A stretch of DNA of 25,154 bases, taken from IMG/VR virus record IMGVR_UViG_3300024348_002678, positions 1 to 25,154 of that record; one strand, given 5' to 3'. The position numbers and the translations under genes were made by a program. Origin of the DNA: a virus. Positions 1 to 5,337 of the stretch are shown here, piece by piece (the first letter of the stretch is position 1; the number at the start of each line of letters is the position of its first letter). Below the pieces are notes generated by a model. It made no database searches and was not told the origin of the DNA. It saw only the letters and a program-made list of their open reading frames with translations.

Positions 1-93
1 TCAGAAGGACTCTTTCTAGCAAATGAACTAAGCAAGACATTAGATAAATTAAACAAGACTTACATATGGGAAAACATCAAGCTTCCTAAATAA
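1..93 (+). CDS. C-terminal end of a plus-strand gene (partial)
   Basis: An open frame enters from the left edge and runs 30 codons to a TAA at 91-93. The other two plus frames are closed by stops within this stretch. The residues are mixed charged and hydrophobic (ends ENIKLPK) and look like an ordinary C-terminus, but no family can be named. It would be the only plus-strand gene in the window, converging on the long minus-strand run. A hairpin followed by six T lies about 100 bases downstream at 194-215 and could terminate it. Confidence 0.5.
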   Translation, partial: SEGLFLANELSKTLDKLNKTYIWENIKLPK

Positions 94-146
94 TATATCT
101 GAACGAACAGATTGTATTAGATCTAAGTATTACTCAGATATGGCAA

Positions 147-173
147 ACATATACTTAGTTGGTTAGTATATGT
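147..173. repeat. Inverted repeat, 9-bp arms
   Basis: ACATATACT at 147-155 is matched by its perfect reverse complement AGTATATGT at 165-173, with a 9-base spacer. No T-run follows on the plus side, so an operator or origin element is likelier than a terminator. Confidence 0.6.
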
Positions 174-180
174 GCCCAAA

Positions 181-200
181 TTATCCACAGGTTATCCACA
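181..200 (+). promoter_or_regulatory. Two DnaA-box-like sequences
   Basis: TTATCCACA occurs at 181-189 and again at 192-200. This nonamer is the classical consensus DnaA box of many bacteria. Two perfect copies 11 bases apart, next to AT-rich DNA and repeats, suggest host DnaA binding. The second copy is also one arm of the palindrome at 194-210, so it could instead be simply part of a terminator stem. Confidence 0.45.
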
Positions 201-215
201 GCCTGTGGATTTTTT
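194..215 (+). terminator. Hairpin with T-run, likely plus-strand terminator
   Basis: ATCCACAG (194-201) pairs perfectly with CTGTGGAT (203-210) around a single central C; the true loop must open a few pairs. The stem runs into TTTTTT (210-215). This shape fits a rho-independent terminator for the gene ending at 93. It overlaps the second DnaA-box-like site. Confidence 0.45.
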
Positions 216-225
216 GTGTGTGGAC

Positions 226-274
226 ATGTGGGCAAAATTTCCTATTTACGACAGCATCTAAAAAATCCCTGAAA
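226..274. repeat. 49-bp direct repeat, copy 1
   Basis: Three conserved blocks are shared exactly with copy 2 at 382-430 in the same order and spacing: ATGTGGGCAAAAT (226-238), CTATTTACGA (242-251) and AAATCCCTGAAA (263-274). By hand count 40 of 49 positions match. The CTATTTACGA block carries a TATTTA hexamer that sits 16 bases after TGGACA (221-226), a weaker version of the promoter in copy 2. Confidence 0.8.
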
Positions 275-375
275 TTTGTAGAAATGTCGACAAATAGATA
301 TAGAATGATATAAAACATATATATAATCTAGCATAATATACCCAGAATTTGTCAGAATTTTATATGAAAAAATGC

Positions 376-404
376 TTGACAATGTGGGCAAAATATGCTA
401 TTTA
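376..404 (+). promoter_or_regulatory. Sigma70-like promoter, plus strand
   Basis: TTGACA (376-381), a 17-base spacer, then TATTTA (399-404). The -35 is perfect and the -10 moderate. The first conserved block of repeat copy 2 fills the spacer, so a protein bound there would block or control the promoter. No plus-strand gene follows, so an RNA or primer transcript is possible. Confidence 0.4.
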
Positions 405-430
405 CGAGGGCTATTGACAAATCCCTGAAA
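382..430. repeat. 49-bp direct repeat, copy 2
   Basis: Matches copy 1 with identical block order and spacing: blocks at 382-394, 398-407 and 419-430. Intervening bases differ, so the three blocks look like the selected elements, such as protein-binding sites on fixed helical faces. Confidence 0.8.
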
Positions 431-560
431 ATATGCCATGTGTCTATATGCTCAAATGGAGCAAATTGGACATTACGGGCATCTTATAAGGAAGCTCAAT
501 TACATAGATATAATTAACTATATATAACTATAGTAATTGTCGACTTATCTATAACCATTT

Positions 561-590
561 TACTCCACATTACTCCACTTTACTCCATAG
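561..590. repeat. Three 10-bp tandem repeats (TACTCCA)
   Basis: TACTCCACAT, TACTCCACTT and TACTCCATAG follow one another with no gap. A 10-base period puts the shared TACTCCA core on the same DNA face each turn, as in iteron-type or operator arrays. Confidence 0.6.
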
Positions 591-614
591 AAAAAGCCTT
601 CTAAGGGGGTTTTT
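591..614 (-). terminator. Possible terminator of the leftward operon
   Basis: On the minus strand, A5 and C5 are followed by a short CCTT/AAGG turn and a C plus T5 tract just after the last minus-strand gene. The stem is imperfect and the loop very tight, so the structural support is weak; position and T-run are the main arguments. Confidence 0.35.
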
Positions 615-639
615 AGACACTTTTAGAGGCGGGGGGATA

Positions 640-891
640 TTAGGATATAGCTCCATATCTGTCTGGATCAGCCAGTATCTCTTGGAGCAAGTTCTCTGGC
701 ATACTATGACCAGCTTTGGAATGAGCTTCCAGATGATCTCTTAATTGATCATCATTAGTTATATTGGTACTATTGGGAAATATACTTAAACCAGACTTAT
801 CTTTATTTAACCAGCATCCAGCACATGTAATATATCCTTCTGTACTTGGATATATGTATATATGGCTATCATAGAATCTGCTATATGCCAT
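640..891 (-). CDS. Small conserved phage-type protein with CxxC and histidines
   Basis: 83 residues. CAGC at 23-26 and two later histidines (HLEAHSKAGH, about 53-62) form a plausible zinc site; the HLEAH-KAGH stretch followed by a Pro and a D-rich end resembles small hypothetical proteins common in actinophages, as a recollection rather than a search. The start is supported by GAGGGCGGGAACCA just upstream. It is the last gene of the leftward run, 16 bases after the preceding gene. Function unknown. Confidence 0.8.
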   Translation of the reverse strand: MAYSRFYDSHIYIYPSTEGYITCAGCWLNKDKSGLSIFPNSTNITNDDQLRDHLEAHSKAGHSMPENLLQEILADPDRYGAIS

Positions 892-906
892 TGGTTCCCG
901 CCCTCT

Positions 907-1038
907 TTATTGCGAACAGAGCAAGCAGATAAATGGTTCATCTGTTGATTTAACGAATAGTTTATTACATGTTGAGCAAGCCACCTTGTAGGTTGGCTCA
1001 AACTCAATATAAGCTTCTAGATTGTCTAGAATTCCCAT
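907..1038 (-). CDS. Zinc-ribbon micro-protein (43 aa)
   Basis: Read directly from sequence: begins MGILDNLEAY and ends LLCSQ. Two CxxC pairs (CSTC and CLLC) 17 residues apart make a textbook zinc ribbon with little else. It starts two bases after the stop of the 254-aa gene upstream, so it is probably co-translated. Function unknown; protein binding or regulation is typical of such peptides. Confidence 0.7.
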   Translation of the reverse strand: MGILDNLEAYIEFEPTYKVACSTCNKLFVKSTDEPFICLLCSQ

Positions 1039-1039
1039 A

Positions 1040-1804
1040 TTACTTGTTTCTTGGGATTAGGGTTTGTGGTCCTTCTGTGCCAAATAGGGACTTCTTAATT
1101 GGGACACAGTTAGGTACTTGCTTACCATTCTTATCCTTCATGCCTACCTGCTTGTATCCAGCCCAGCAAGCCTTCTGCATGTTATCCCAGTTGTCCTCTT
1201 CTTCATTATCAGAGACATAGTTCTTTGAAATCTCTTCATCTGATAGTTCTTCAGACTTAGCCATTTCCTTATGTCCTTTACACTTCTTCATATCGCATCC
1301 GCCATTTGCCTTACACTCCATGCAACCTTCACAATCGCATCCTGCAGTGTCTTCTGTATCATCTTCCATATCATCTTCTTCAATTTCAATGCTAACTGTT
1401 TTAGTAATTGGGTTGACTACATCATCAAGAATATCCTTGATCTCTTCTACAAATTCATTTAGTTCTGCTGACTTCTTCATATTCTTCTCTCTTTCAACAA
1501 TTTTTCTAGACCAGGAGAATCCTGCATCCCCGCCCCAAGCAAGCCACATAATCTTACCATTTGAAGGGTTCTCTGCATTATCCCAATCTTTGCCTTTTTT
1601 ATCTACTTCATGGCGAGAGAAAAAAGAATACATACGCTTAACCGTAGATAGGCTTAAGGATTCACCTCTTGCTAATTGACCAGCTCTTGTCCAGCCTACA
1701 GCAGTTCCTGCACCATTTGCCTTACCCTGCTCCTTGAGCTTAATTGCTCTACGTGCAGCAGACTGCATTCCTGAAGTTGGCTTATATCCTGTCTTTTCGC
1801 TCAT
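1040..1804 (-). CDS. Conserved phage protein with central cysteine cluster and C-terminal VPNCVP motif
   Basis: 254 residues in three parts. Residues about 12-105 match a domain seen widely in phage structural-region proteins (RRAIKL near 19, GTAVGWTRA near 33, SRHEVDKKGKDW near 63, WLAWGGDAG near 87). Residues 156-178 are a dense cysteine cluster (C156, C158, C161, C164, C170, C175, H178) between acidic stretches. The end carries CWAGYKQVGMK and VPNCVP, a pairing common at the C-termini of phage proteins. The start codon lies six bases after TACAAT, so the mRNA may be leaderless. Domain recognition is from memory; the exact role (head assembly or a DNA-associated protein) is not known. Confidence 0.75.
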   Translation of the reverse strand: MSEKTGYKPTSGMQSAARRAIKLKEQGKANGAGTAVGWTRAGQLARGESLSLSTVKRMYSFFSRHEVDKKGKDWDNAENPSNGKIMWLAWGGDAGFSWSRKIVEREKNMKKSAELNEFVEEIKDILDDVVNPITKTVSIEIEEDDMEDDTEDTAGCDCEGCMECKANGGCDMKKCKGHKEMAKSEELSDEEISKNYVSDNEEEDNWDNMQKACWAGYKQVGMKDKNGKQVPNCVPIKKSLFGTEGPQTLIPRNK

Positions 1805-1810
1805 GTTCCT

Positions 1811-1839
1811 ATTGTATCATTTCTATAATTTAAGGTCAC
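1811..1839 (-). promoter_or_regulatory. Leaderless promoter for the 254-aa gene
   Basis: -10 TACAAT (1816-1811) ends six bases before the ATG at 1804. A -35-like GTGACC (1839-1834) sits 17 bases further upstream and matches four of six consensus positions. There is no well-spaced Shine-Dalgarno site. Confidence 0.55.
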
Positions 1840-1884
1840 GTAGTGACTGAATGGTCTCTACTTTCCGCCGCACTTTTTGCTTCA

Positions 1885-2055
1885 CTAATTGCGATCAATA
1901 TTATGTATATCACATACAGGTAATACTTTATGTAATATAGCAGTAATTGTAGTTGACTGCTTTTTACAGATAAAACATTTACTTAATCTATCTTTGTTTC
2001 TCTGTCTAACTGATTCTAAATAAGCTTTAGTCCAAGCATCCTGCTCATAACTCAT
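1885..2055 (-). CDS. Cysteine-pair small protein (56 aa)
   Basis: Begins MSYEQDAWTK. CFIC (about 27-30) and a later CDIH (about 48-51) give a CxxC...CxxH zinc-site pattern; the N-terminal half is charged and probably helical. Its start lies 11 bases inside the preceding gene's end. About 70 bases of non-coding DNA separate its stop from the promoter of the next gene. Function unknown. Confidence 0.65.
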   Translation of the reverse strand: MSYEQDAWTKAYLESVRQRNKDRLSKCFICKKQSTTITAILHKVLPVCDIHNIDRN

Positions 2056-2188
2056 ACTCAACCCTGTCTATAGGTTGATAGTTATCAACAGGCTCTTGTT
2101 CTTGTGGATCATTTTCATCATGCCACATAATATGCATAGACATAAACTTCTCTTCTACTGTGCAATAGCATATAGGACAACTAGACAT
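2045..2188 (-). CDS. Zinc-finger-like micro-protein (47 aa)
   Basis: Begins MSSCPICYC and has H19 and H23 (MHIMWH), giving a C2H2-like arrangement CxxC...HxxxH, followed by an acidic tail. Its ATG overlaps the previous stop as TAATG, which implies translational coupling. Function unknown; a nucleic-acid or protein adaptor is possible. Confidence 0.65.
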   Translation of the reverse strand: MSSCPICYCTVEEKFMSMHIMWHDENDPQEQEPVDNYQPIDRVEYEL

Positions 2189-2346
2189 TAGTCTTTTAGT
2201 CTATCTATTAGTTCGCCGTCCTCTTTTAGGACTCTATCAAAACTATTAAAGAAATTAACGCACCTTGGACATGTATAAGCGGCATAGTTGTTTCTTTCAA
2301 ATAGCTCTAGGTCTGCCGACTTTTGTTTGCAATGACCACAAATCAT
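2188..2346 (-). CDS. Zinc-ribbon micro-protein (52 aa)
   Basis: CGHC at 3-6 and CPRC at about 30-33 form a two-CxxC zinc ribbon, with a charged tail ending DRLKD. The frame stays open upstream to 2418, but that extension lies inside another well-formed small gene; ATG at 2346 makes an ATGA overlap with that gene's stop and has GAGG just upstream, so it is preferred. Function unknown. Confidence 0.75.
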   Translation of the reverse strand: MICGHCKQKSADLELFERNNYAAYTCPRCVNFFNSFDRVLKEDGELIDRLKD

Positions 2347-2483
2347 GCTAACTCCTCTACGGGGATCATGGCCATGCAACGTGTGCAATGCTGATAAGTT
2401 CTGCCAGTAAACGGGCATGAACCTGCTGCAACCAACACATGATCTTTAAATCGACATACAATAGACTTAATTAGATTCTTCAT
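2343..2483 (-). CDS. Cysteine-rich small protein (46 aa)
   Basis: Begins MKNLIKSIVC; the second half holds CPFTG and CTRC. The spacing C-x13-CxxC suggests a metal site. Both ends join neighbours by four-base ATGA overlaps, strong evidence that this short frame is translated. Function unknown. Confidence 0.65.
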   Translation of the reverse strand: MKNLIKSIVCRFKDHVLVAAGSCPFTGRTYQHCTRCMAMIPVEELA

Positions 2484-2710
2484 ATCCAAATCCCTTTTGC
2501 TGCTTCTTGTCTCCATGCGAGATAAGATTTAATGTATACAGCTGAATATGCCGTAGCCATTAAGATAAATCCGTATTGATCTGTTGCTAATGCATATGCA
2601 ATCCAGATACATTCATTTAATAATAGTACTAGCCATCCCCATATTGTCTTACGTCCTACAAAGAATATGCCTGTGACGCCAATTGCTGCTAAAACATATG
2701 ACCACATCAT
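2480..2710 (-). CDS. Small integral membrane protein (76 aa)
   Basis: Three closely spaced hydrophobic segments (about 4-18, 24-41 and 48-62) separated by short polar turns, with a charged C-terminal end. The YGFILMATAYSAVYIKSYLAW stretch (about 46-66) recalls the last helices of PnuC-like nicotinamide riboside transporters, but the protein is far shorter than PnuC (usually above 180 residues), so a transporter call would be unsafe. The ATG overlaps the stop of the upstream gene. A phage membrane protein of unknown role. Confidence 0.75.
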   Translation of the reverse strand: MMWSYVLAAIGVTGIFFVGRKTIWGWLVLLLNECIWIAYALATDQYGFILMATAYSAVYIKSYLAWRQEAAKGIWI

Positions 2711-2979
2711 TTAGATTCCGCTTCTTCTCTTGCCCATTGATCTTCCCATAAGCCCATCAATGATTCATTACCAATATCATCAAAGTAATAACGCTTAGCG
2801 TTACTATTGTATGTCCATCCGTACCATTTATCGCCTTCAGACCATGTTAGATTAGATGGACCTTCTTTTTCGTATTCCCACATTGATCTATCTACAGACT
2901 GATATAATCTTACTTCATCAAATATAGCTTTTCTTAGTGGATCCCACCGAAATATTCTATTAACTAACCAATCAATCAT
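2707..2979 (-). CDS. Hypothetical aromatic-rich small protein
   Basis: About 90 residues from MIDWLVNRIF. It is rich in Trp and Tyr (WSEGDKWYGWTYN, YYFDDIG), with a charged end EDQWAREEAESK. The frame is open back to 3012; ATG at 2979 is preferred because it overlaps the preceding small gene by only eight bases and has AAAGGATCC upstream. No family recognised. Confidence 0.65.
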   Translation of the reverse strand: MIDWLVNRIFRWDPLRKAIFDEVRLYQSVDRSMWEYEKEGPSNLTWSEGDKWYGWTYNSNAKRYYFDDIGNESLMGLWEDQWAREEAESK

Positions 2980-3079
2980 TCTTTGGATCCTTTTCCCATG
3001 TAAGCTTTCCATCTTTATATACAGGCCAATATCCTAATGAACGCCAATCCATACGCATAATCTTTGGTTCTTTACTCAC
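2972..3079 (-). CDS. Micro-protein (35 aa), GTG start
   Basis: Reads (V/M)SKEPKIMRMDW, then a Trp/Tyr-rich middle and KDPKND. GTG at 3079 makes a GTGA overlap with the stop of the helix-turn-helix gene upstream. A downstream ATG (residue 8) is an alternative start. The tight packing is the main support; function unknown. Confidence 0.45.
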   Translation of the reverse strand: MSKEPKIMRMDWRSLGYWPVYKDGKLTWEKDPKND

Positions 3080-3240
3080 ATCAATCTCCGCCAATTTCTG
3101 TAAATACGATATTCATCAAGCCATCTTATGATGGTTGCCTGTGTTACTTTGCAATCTTGAGCTATATCCTCTATGCTTCTTTCCTGAGCCACATATTGAT
3201 CACGTAGCCAGGCTTCATTCATATACCTAGGATTGCCCAT
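3076..3240 (-). CDS. Helix-turn-helix peptide (54 aa)
   Basis: Begins MGNPRYMNEAWLRDQY; the core SIEDIAQDCKVTQATIIRWL (about 22-41) is a clear homeodomain-like/resolvase-type helix-turn-helix, with IA as first helix and TIIRW as recognition helix. It is nearly all DNA-binding domain, so likely a small regulator or an adaptor. It resembles the peptide at 21411-21557 (14 identical residues in a 36-residue ungapped alignment made by eye). A good promoter lies immediately upstream. Confidence 0.8.
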   Translation of the reverse strand: MGNPRYMNEAWLRDQYVAQERSIEDIAQDCKVTQATIIRWLDEYRIYRNWRRLM

Positions 3241-3248
3241 ACTATACT

Positions 3249-3277
3249 ATTGTACCAAATAAGTCAGGCACTGACAA
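3249..3277 (-). promoter_or_regulatory. Promoter for the helix-turn-helix gene
   Basis: TTGTCA (3277-3272), 17-base spacer, TACAAT (3254-3249), then eight bases to the ATG at 3240. Each hexamer matches five of six consensus bases. The transcript would have almost no leader. Confidence 0.65.
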
Positions 3278-3281
3278 GGGG

Positions 3282-3425
3282 TTACTTTGAGCTATTATTG
3301 CATTGCTCAAGAACGGAATTTATCCTTTTAATCTCTTTTTGATTTTCTGTAGTTAATTTATGCCAGGAATAAAGGTTGATGGATAGCAATGCAACCATGA
3401 TAGCAACAATTATTTTATTAAGCAT
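3282..3425 (-). CDS. Single-span membrane peptide (47 aa)
   Basis: MLNK followed by a hydrophobic segment (about residues 5-19), then a polar, helical tail with KEIKRINSVLEQ. This is the layout of a small type II membrane protein anchored by its N-terminus. TATAAT lies seven bases before the ATG. Function unknown. Confidence 0.6.
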   Translation of the reverse strand: MLNKIIVAIMVALLSINLYSWHKLTTENQKEIKRINSVLEQCNNSSK

Positions 3426-3432
3426 AGGATTA

Positions 3433-3438
3433 ATTATA
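3433..3438 (-). promoter_or_regulatory. TATAAT -10 box before the 47-aa membrane peptide
   Basis: TATAAT ends seven bases before the ATG at 3425, close to the six-base spacing seen at nine other genes. No clear -35 box is visible. Confidence 0.45.
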
Positions 3439-3450
3439 CCCTATTTAAGT

Positions 3451-3540
3451 TTATATTGATGAGTCTAACGTTTCATCTATCGCATCATCTATTGTTCTTC
3501 CGCCGTGTTCTGCTGAACAGTTACCACAATTTTTACACAT
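3451..3540 (-). CDS. Cysteine-cluster micro-protein (29 aa)
   Basis: Starts MCKNCGNCSAEHGG and ends with an acidic tail. Cys2, Cys5, Cys8 and His12 could hold one metal ion. AAGGAT lies seven bases before the ATG. The N-terminus resembles MCIECGC of the gene at 3786-3932. Very short, so support rests on the ribosome binding site, the motif and the packing. Confidence 0.5.
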   Translation of the reverse strand: MCKNCGNCSAEHGGRTIDDAIDETLDSSI

Positions 3541-3552
3541 AATAATCCTTAA

Positions 3553-3586
3553 AATAATATGGCCCCATTTCTGAGGCCATATTATT
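3553..3586 (-). terminator. Strong hairpin between small genes
   Basis: A 12-bp perfect stem (AATAATATGGCC with GGCCATATTATT) encloses a 10-base loop. On the minus strand it is followed by TT and then the ribosome binding site of the next gene. It may be a terminator, or an attenuating or stabilising structure. Confidence 0.55.
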
Positions 3587-3592
3587 ATTTAA

Positions 3593-3793
3593 TTATACCT
3601 TCTTAGGTCTTCCCTTTTTAGGTTGTTGATTAAGATTTGTTTCTCTACGAATACCATGCTTATTGGTATCAATCTTTAAACCTTGTCTTGGGTAACGCTT
3701 AGGGGTTTCTCTGCTTGTTACTGCACCCGATGCAGCTCCTGCTGCTGGTGGAGTAGTCATTCCAGTTCCATCTTCTTTTTGAAAATTACTCAT
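3593..3793 (-). CDS. Basic low-complexity protein with AT-hook-like end (66 aa)
   Basis: Starts MSNFQKEDGTGM, passes an Ala/Gly/Pro stretch, then a basic half (RETPKRYPRQGLK) ending KKGRPKKV. GRPKK resembles an AT-hook, which binds the minor groove of AT-rich DNA. The protein is probably disordered and nucleic-acid binding. It ends just before the hairpin at 3553-3586. Confidence 0.65.
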   Translation of the reverse strand: MSNFQKEDGTGMTTPPAAGAASGAVTSRETPKRYPRQGLKIDTNKHGIRRETNLNQQPKKGRPKKV

Positions 3794-3932
3794 TAATGAA
3801 TTGTCTTGTCTGCTCTGGTGTTGATGTCATGTCTAAAGTTAGACCTGATTCACCATCTCTTGACGCATCAACAATAGTTGCTGGCGCAAGATCGGCAACT
3901 CCGAATATGTTGCATCCACATTCAATGCACAT
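3786..3932 (-). CDS. Cysteine-cluster small protein (48 aa)
   Basis: Begins MCIECGCNIFGV; Cys2, Cys5 and Cys7 are packed at the N-terminus, followed by an ordinary soluble tail (LTLDMTSTPEQTRQ). Its stop overlaps the start of the next gene. The same MCxxCG start occurs in the gene at 3451-3540. Function unknown. Confidence 0.6.
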   Translation of the reverse strand: MCIECGCNIFGVADLAPATIVDASRDGESGLTLDMTSTPEQTRQFINE

Positions 3933-3934
3933 TA

Positions 3935-4093
3935 TTACTTACCGTTATTTCCAACGCCAGATCCGTCTTGTGTTGACTTATCTGTTGATGGGAAAGCTGA
4001 TGCAGGATCTGCAGCGTATTGCTCGCCATTCCATGATGTGTTTGTTACTGGCTTAACTTCGTTAAACCCTGTTAAATTTTGTCCGTCTGACAT
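3935..4093 (-). CDS. Polar small protein (52 aa)
   Basis: Begins MSDGQNLTGFNEV and is rich in Asn, Ser, Thr, Asp and Gly, ending VGNNGK; probably disordered. AGGAG precedes the ATG by eight bases, a strong ribosome binding site, and a TATAAT box lies further upstream at 4151-4156. No family recognised; a virion-associated or decoration role is only a guess. Confidence 0.6.
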   Translation of the reverse strand: MSDGQNLTGFNEVKPVTNTSWNGEQYAADPASAFPSTDKSTQDGSGVGNNGK

Positions 4094-4150
4094 TTTATTA
4101 CTCCTATAGGTTTGTTATTTAGATGGTTCTAGAAATCCATCTATAGGTCT

Positions 4151-4156
4151 ATTATA
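4151..4156 (-). promoter_or_regulatory. TATAAT -10 box upstream of the small-gene run
   Basis: TATAAT lies in the 75-base gap between the genes ending at 4169 and starting at 4093. No good -35 is seen (ACAGAT at 17-base spacing). It would give a leader of roughly 50 bases containing the AGGAG site. Confidence 0.4.
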
Positions 4157-4168
4157 GCATTTAGTTGA

Positions 4169-4291
4169 TTAAGATCTGTAGTTAGCATGCCAGCAGGTAT
4201 CGCATATATCTATGATCCCGCCCTCTGCTTTGGCAGCTAGCCTTGTAGCCCTGTTCTTGCAGTTTCCAAATTCACATACATCATTAAACAT
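4169..4291 (-). CDS. Zinc-binding micro-protein (40 aa)
   Basis: Starts MFNDVCEFGNC and ends with CDTCWHANYRS. The pattern C-x4-C ... C-x2-C-x-H is a plausible zinc site. TAATG overlap with the stop of the previous gene supports coupling. Function unknown. Confidence 0.6.
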   Translation of the reverse strand: MFNDVCEFGNCKNRATRLAAKAEGGIIDICDTCWHANYRS

Positions 4292-4437
4292 TACTTAGAT
4301 GGACCCTTGGCTTTCTGGCCCCTATATCCTGTTTTCTTCTTATTCATAGACCCAGGCTTCTTGTATCCTGCCCCATTTGGTGTTGCTGCAATGCGCTGCT
4401 CTAGCGCCTTTTGTATTTTATCTAGGTGTTTGCCCAT
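4291..4437 (-). CDS. Basic, lysine- and glycine-rich small protein (48 aa)
   Basis: Starts MGKHLDKIQKALEQRI and then becomes basic and flexible, with KKKTGYRGQKAKGPSK at the end. An N-terminal helix plus a disordered basic tail suggests nucleic acid contact. The frame overlaps the previous gene by 20 bases. No family recognised. Confidence 0.6.
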   Translation of the reverse strand: MGKHLDKIQKALEQRIAATPNGAGYKKPGSMNKKKTGYRGQKAKGPSK

Positions 4438-4573
4438 TATTTTTTTCTATTATCCTAACTATATATCTTATTACTTCGCTTGGTCTCCACTCTGGAGGAA
4501 GTTCTAAATGTCTTATTTCATCAGCTATTTGACGTCTAAGCTTTTCATCTAAGTATAAGCCTAGGTCGTCCAT
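4418..4573 (-). CDS. Small charged helical protein (51 aa)
   Basis: Starts MDDLGLYLDEKLRRQIADEI and continues with PPEWRPSEVIRYIVRIIEKN. Two amphipathic helices joined by a PPEWRPS turn resemble ribbon-helix-helix-sized phage proteins, but no diagnostic motif is present. The ATG overlaps the stop of the 254-aa gene upstream (TAATG). Confidence 0.65.
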   Translation of the reverse strand: MDDLGLYLDEKLRRQIADEIRHLELPPEWRPSEVIRYIVRIIEKNNGQTPR

Positions 4574-5337
4574 TATATTAAATTTTCTTTAATCTTTTTT
4601 AACAATATATCTCTTGTTCTTGATTTATTAAATATCGCATACGATTCAGAAAGCGGCATCTTGTACCCAAACATGTGTTTGGCATTAATACATTTTCTTG
4701 AATACGTATCGATTTCTTTAGTCAACTCAAATCTTTTAAGATTTATTTTTCTATCAGTTAAAAAGTTAACATAAAATATTGGCTCACCTTTTTTAATATG
4801 CAGCTCACCCTTATTAGCTGCAAGCTGGATCTCAACATTAAGTGTTCTAAACCATTGTCCTATATCAAACTGACCGCTTGTTAAAAACCCATGCTTTAGA
4901 TACTCAACTTGTTGAAGATATGGGCTAGTTAGCATTACTTCTACTGGCTCTTCCGCAAACATATGAAGCCTATAAGAAAACTCAATACTTGGACCAACTG
5001 ACATAGTTTGGTCTCTTGGTGGGTAGCAGGCTATATAGTGTTCAGTTAATGGAGTAATCTTAATCTGATTAACATCTGTAGAAAGTGCTTCATATTCGTA
5101 GCTTGAGTCTATTGGCCAATTCCAAGCATATATATTTTTAGATAGGTTTTTAAATGCAGGACATTTAATAAAAGAGTCTCCCTCTTTTGTCTTGCTTTTA
5201 ATATCAAACTGAGTCCAATACTTAAAAACGTTTACTGGATCTTCATAAAGCATATTCCAGTTTCCAATAGCACCGTCATCCTCTGCTACTGAATTTGGAG
5301 CCCAGTATACATTGATTGGTCCTTTTTCTTTTTTCAT
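4573..5337 (-). CDS. Conserved phage protein of unknown function (254 aa)
   Basis: No signal peptide or membrane segment. It is beta-rich in the middle, with a KCPAF motif (about 59-63), a PSIEFSYRLHMFAEEP stretch, an FDIGQWFRTLNVEIQL segment and a KKGEPIFYVNFLTDR segment. The layout parallels the 240-aa protein at 14943-15665 (KCMPF early; an RLALNMWL-like stretch; EKGTPVAQIFPF late), so the two may be distant paralogs. Proteins of this look occur in large phages and cyanophages (recollection). AGAAAG precedes the start. A terminator-like hairpin lies just upstream. Confidence 0.75.
   Translation of the reverse strand: MKKEKGPINVYWAPNSVAEDDGAIGNWNMLYEDPVNVFKYWTQFDIKSKTKEGDSFIKCPAFKNLSKNIYAWNWPIDSSYEYEALSTDVNQIKITPLTEHYIACYPPRDQTMSVGPSIEFSYRLHMFAEEPVEVMLTSPYLQQVEYLKHGFLTSGQFDIGQWFRTLNVEIQLAANKGELHIKKGEPIFYVNFLTDRKINLKRFELTKEIDTYSRKCINAKHMFGYKMPLSESYAIFNKSRTRDILLKKIKENLI

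Larger units (their letters stand above)
94..639. other. Gene-free, repeat-rich AT-rich region
   Basis: No convincing reading frame on either strand. The region lies between the converging ends of a plus-strand gene and the minus-strand gene array. It contains a 9-bp inverted repeat (147-173), two TTATCCACA boxes with an adjacent palindrome (181-210), a 49-bp element present twice at a 156-base offset (226-274 and 382-430), a good sigma70-like promoter inside the second copy, two GTCGAC sites (286-291, 539-544), and three 10-bp TACTCCA repeats (561-590). This combination fits a replication origin or a regulatory hub; which one cannot be settled from sequence alone. Confidence 0.7.

Noticed and set aside
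226-430. CRISPR array or leader
   Set aside because: Only two copies, variable linkers within the element, 107 bases between them, and no cas1/cas2 gene; the Cas4-like gene is the phage recombination type.
2347-2418. N-terminal extension of the 52-aa zinc ribbon
   Set aside because: The bases belong to another small gene (2343-2483) joined to its neighbours by ATGA overlaps; the extension has no ribosome binding site.
2480-2710. PnuC nicotinamide riboside transporter
   Set aside because: Resemblance is confined to the last helices; at 76 residues it has too few membrane spans for that family.
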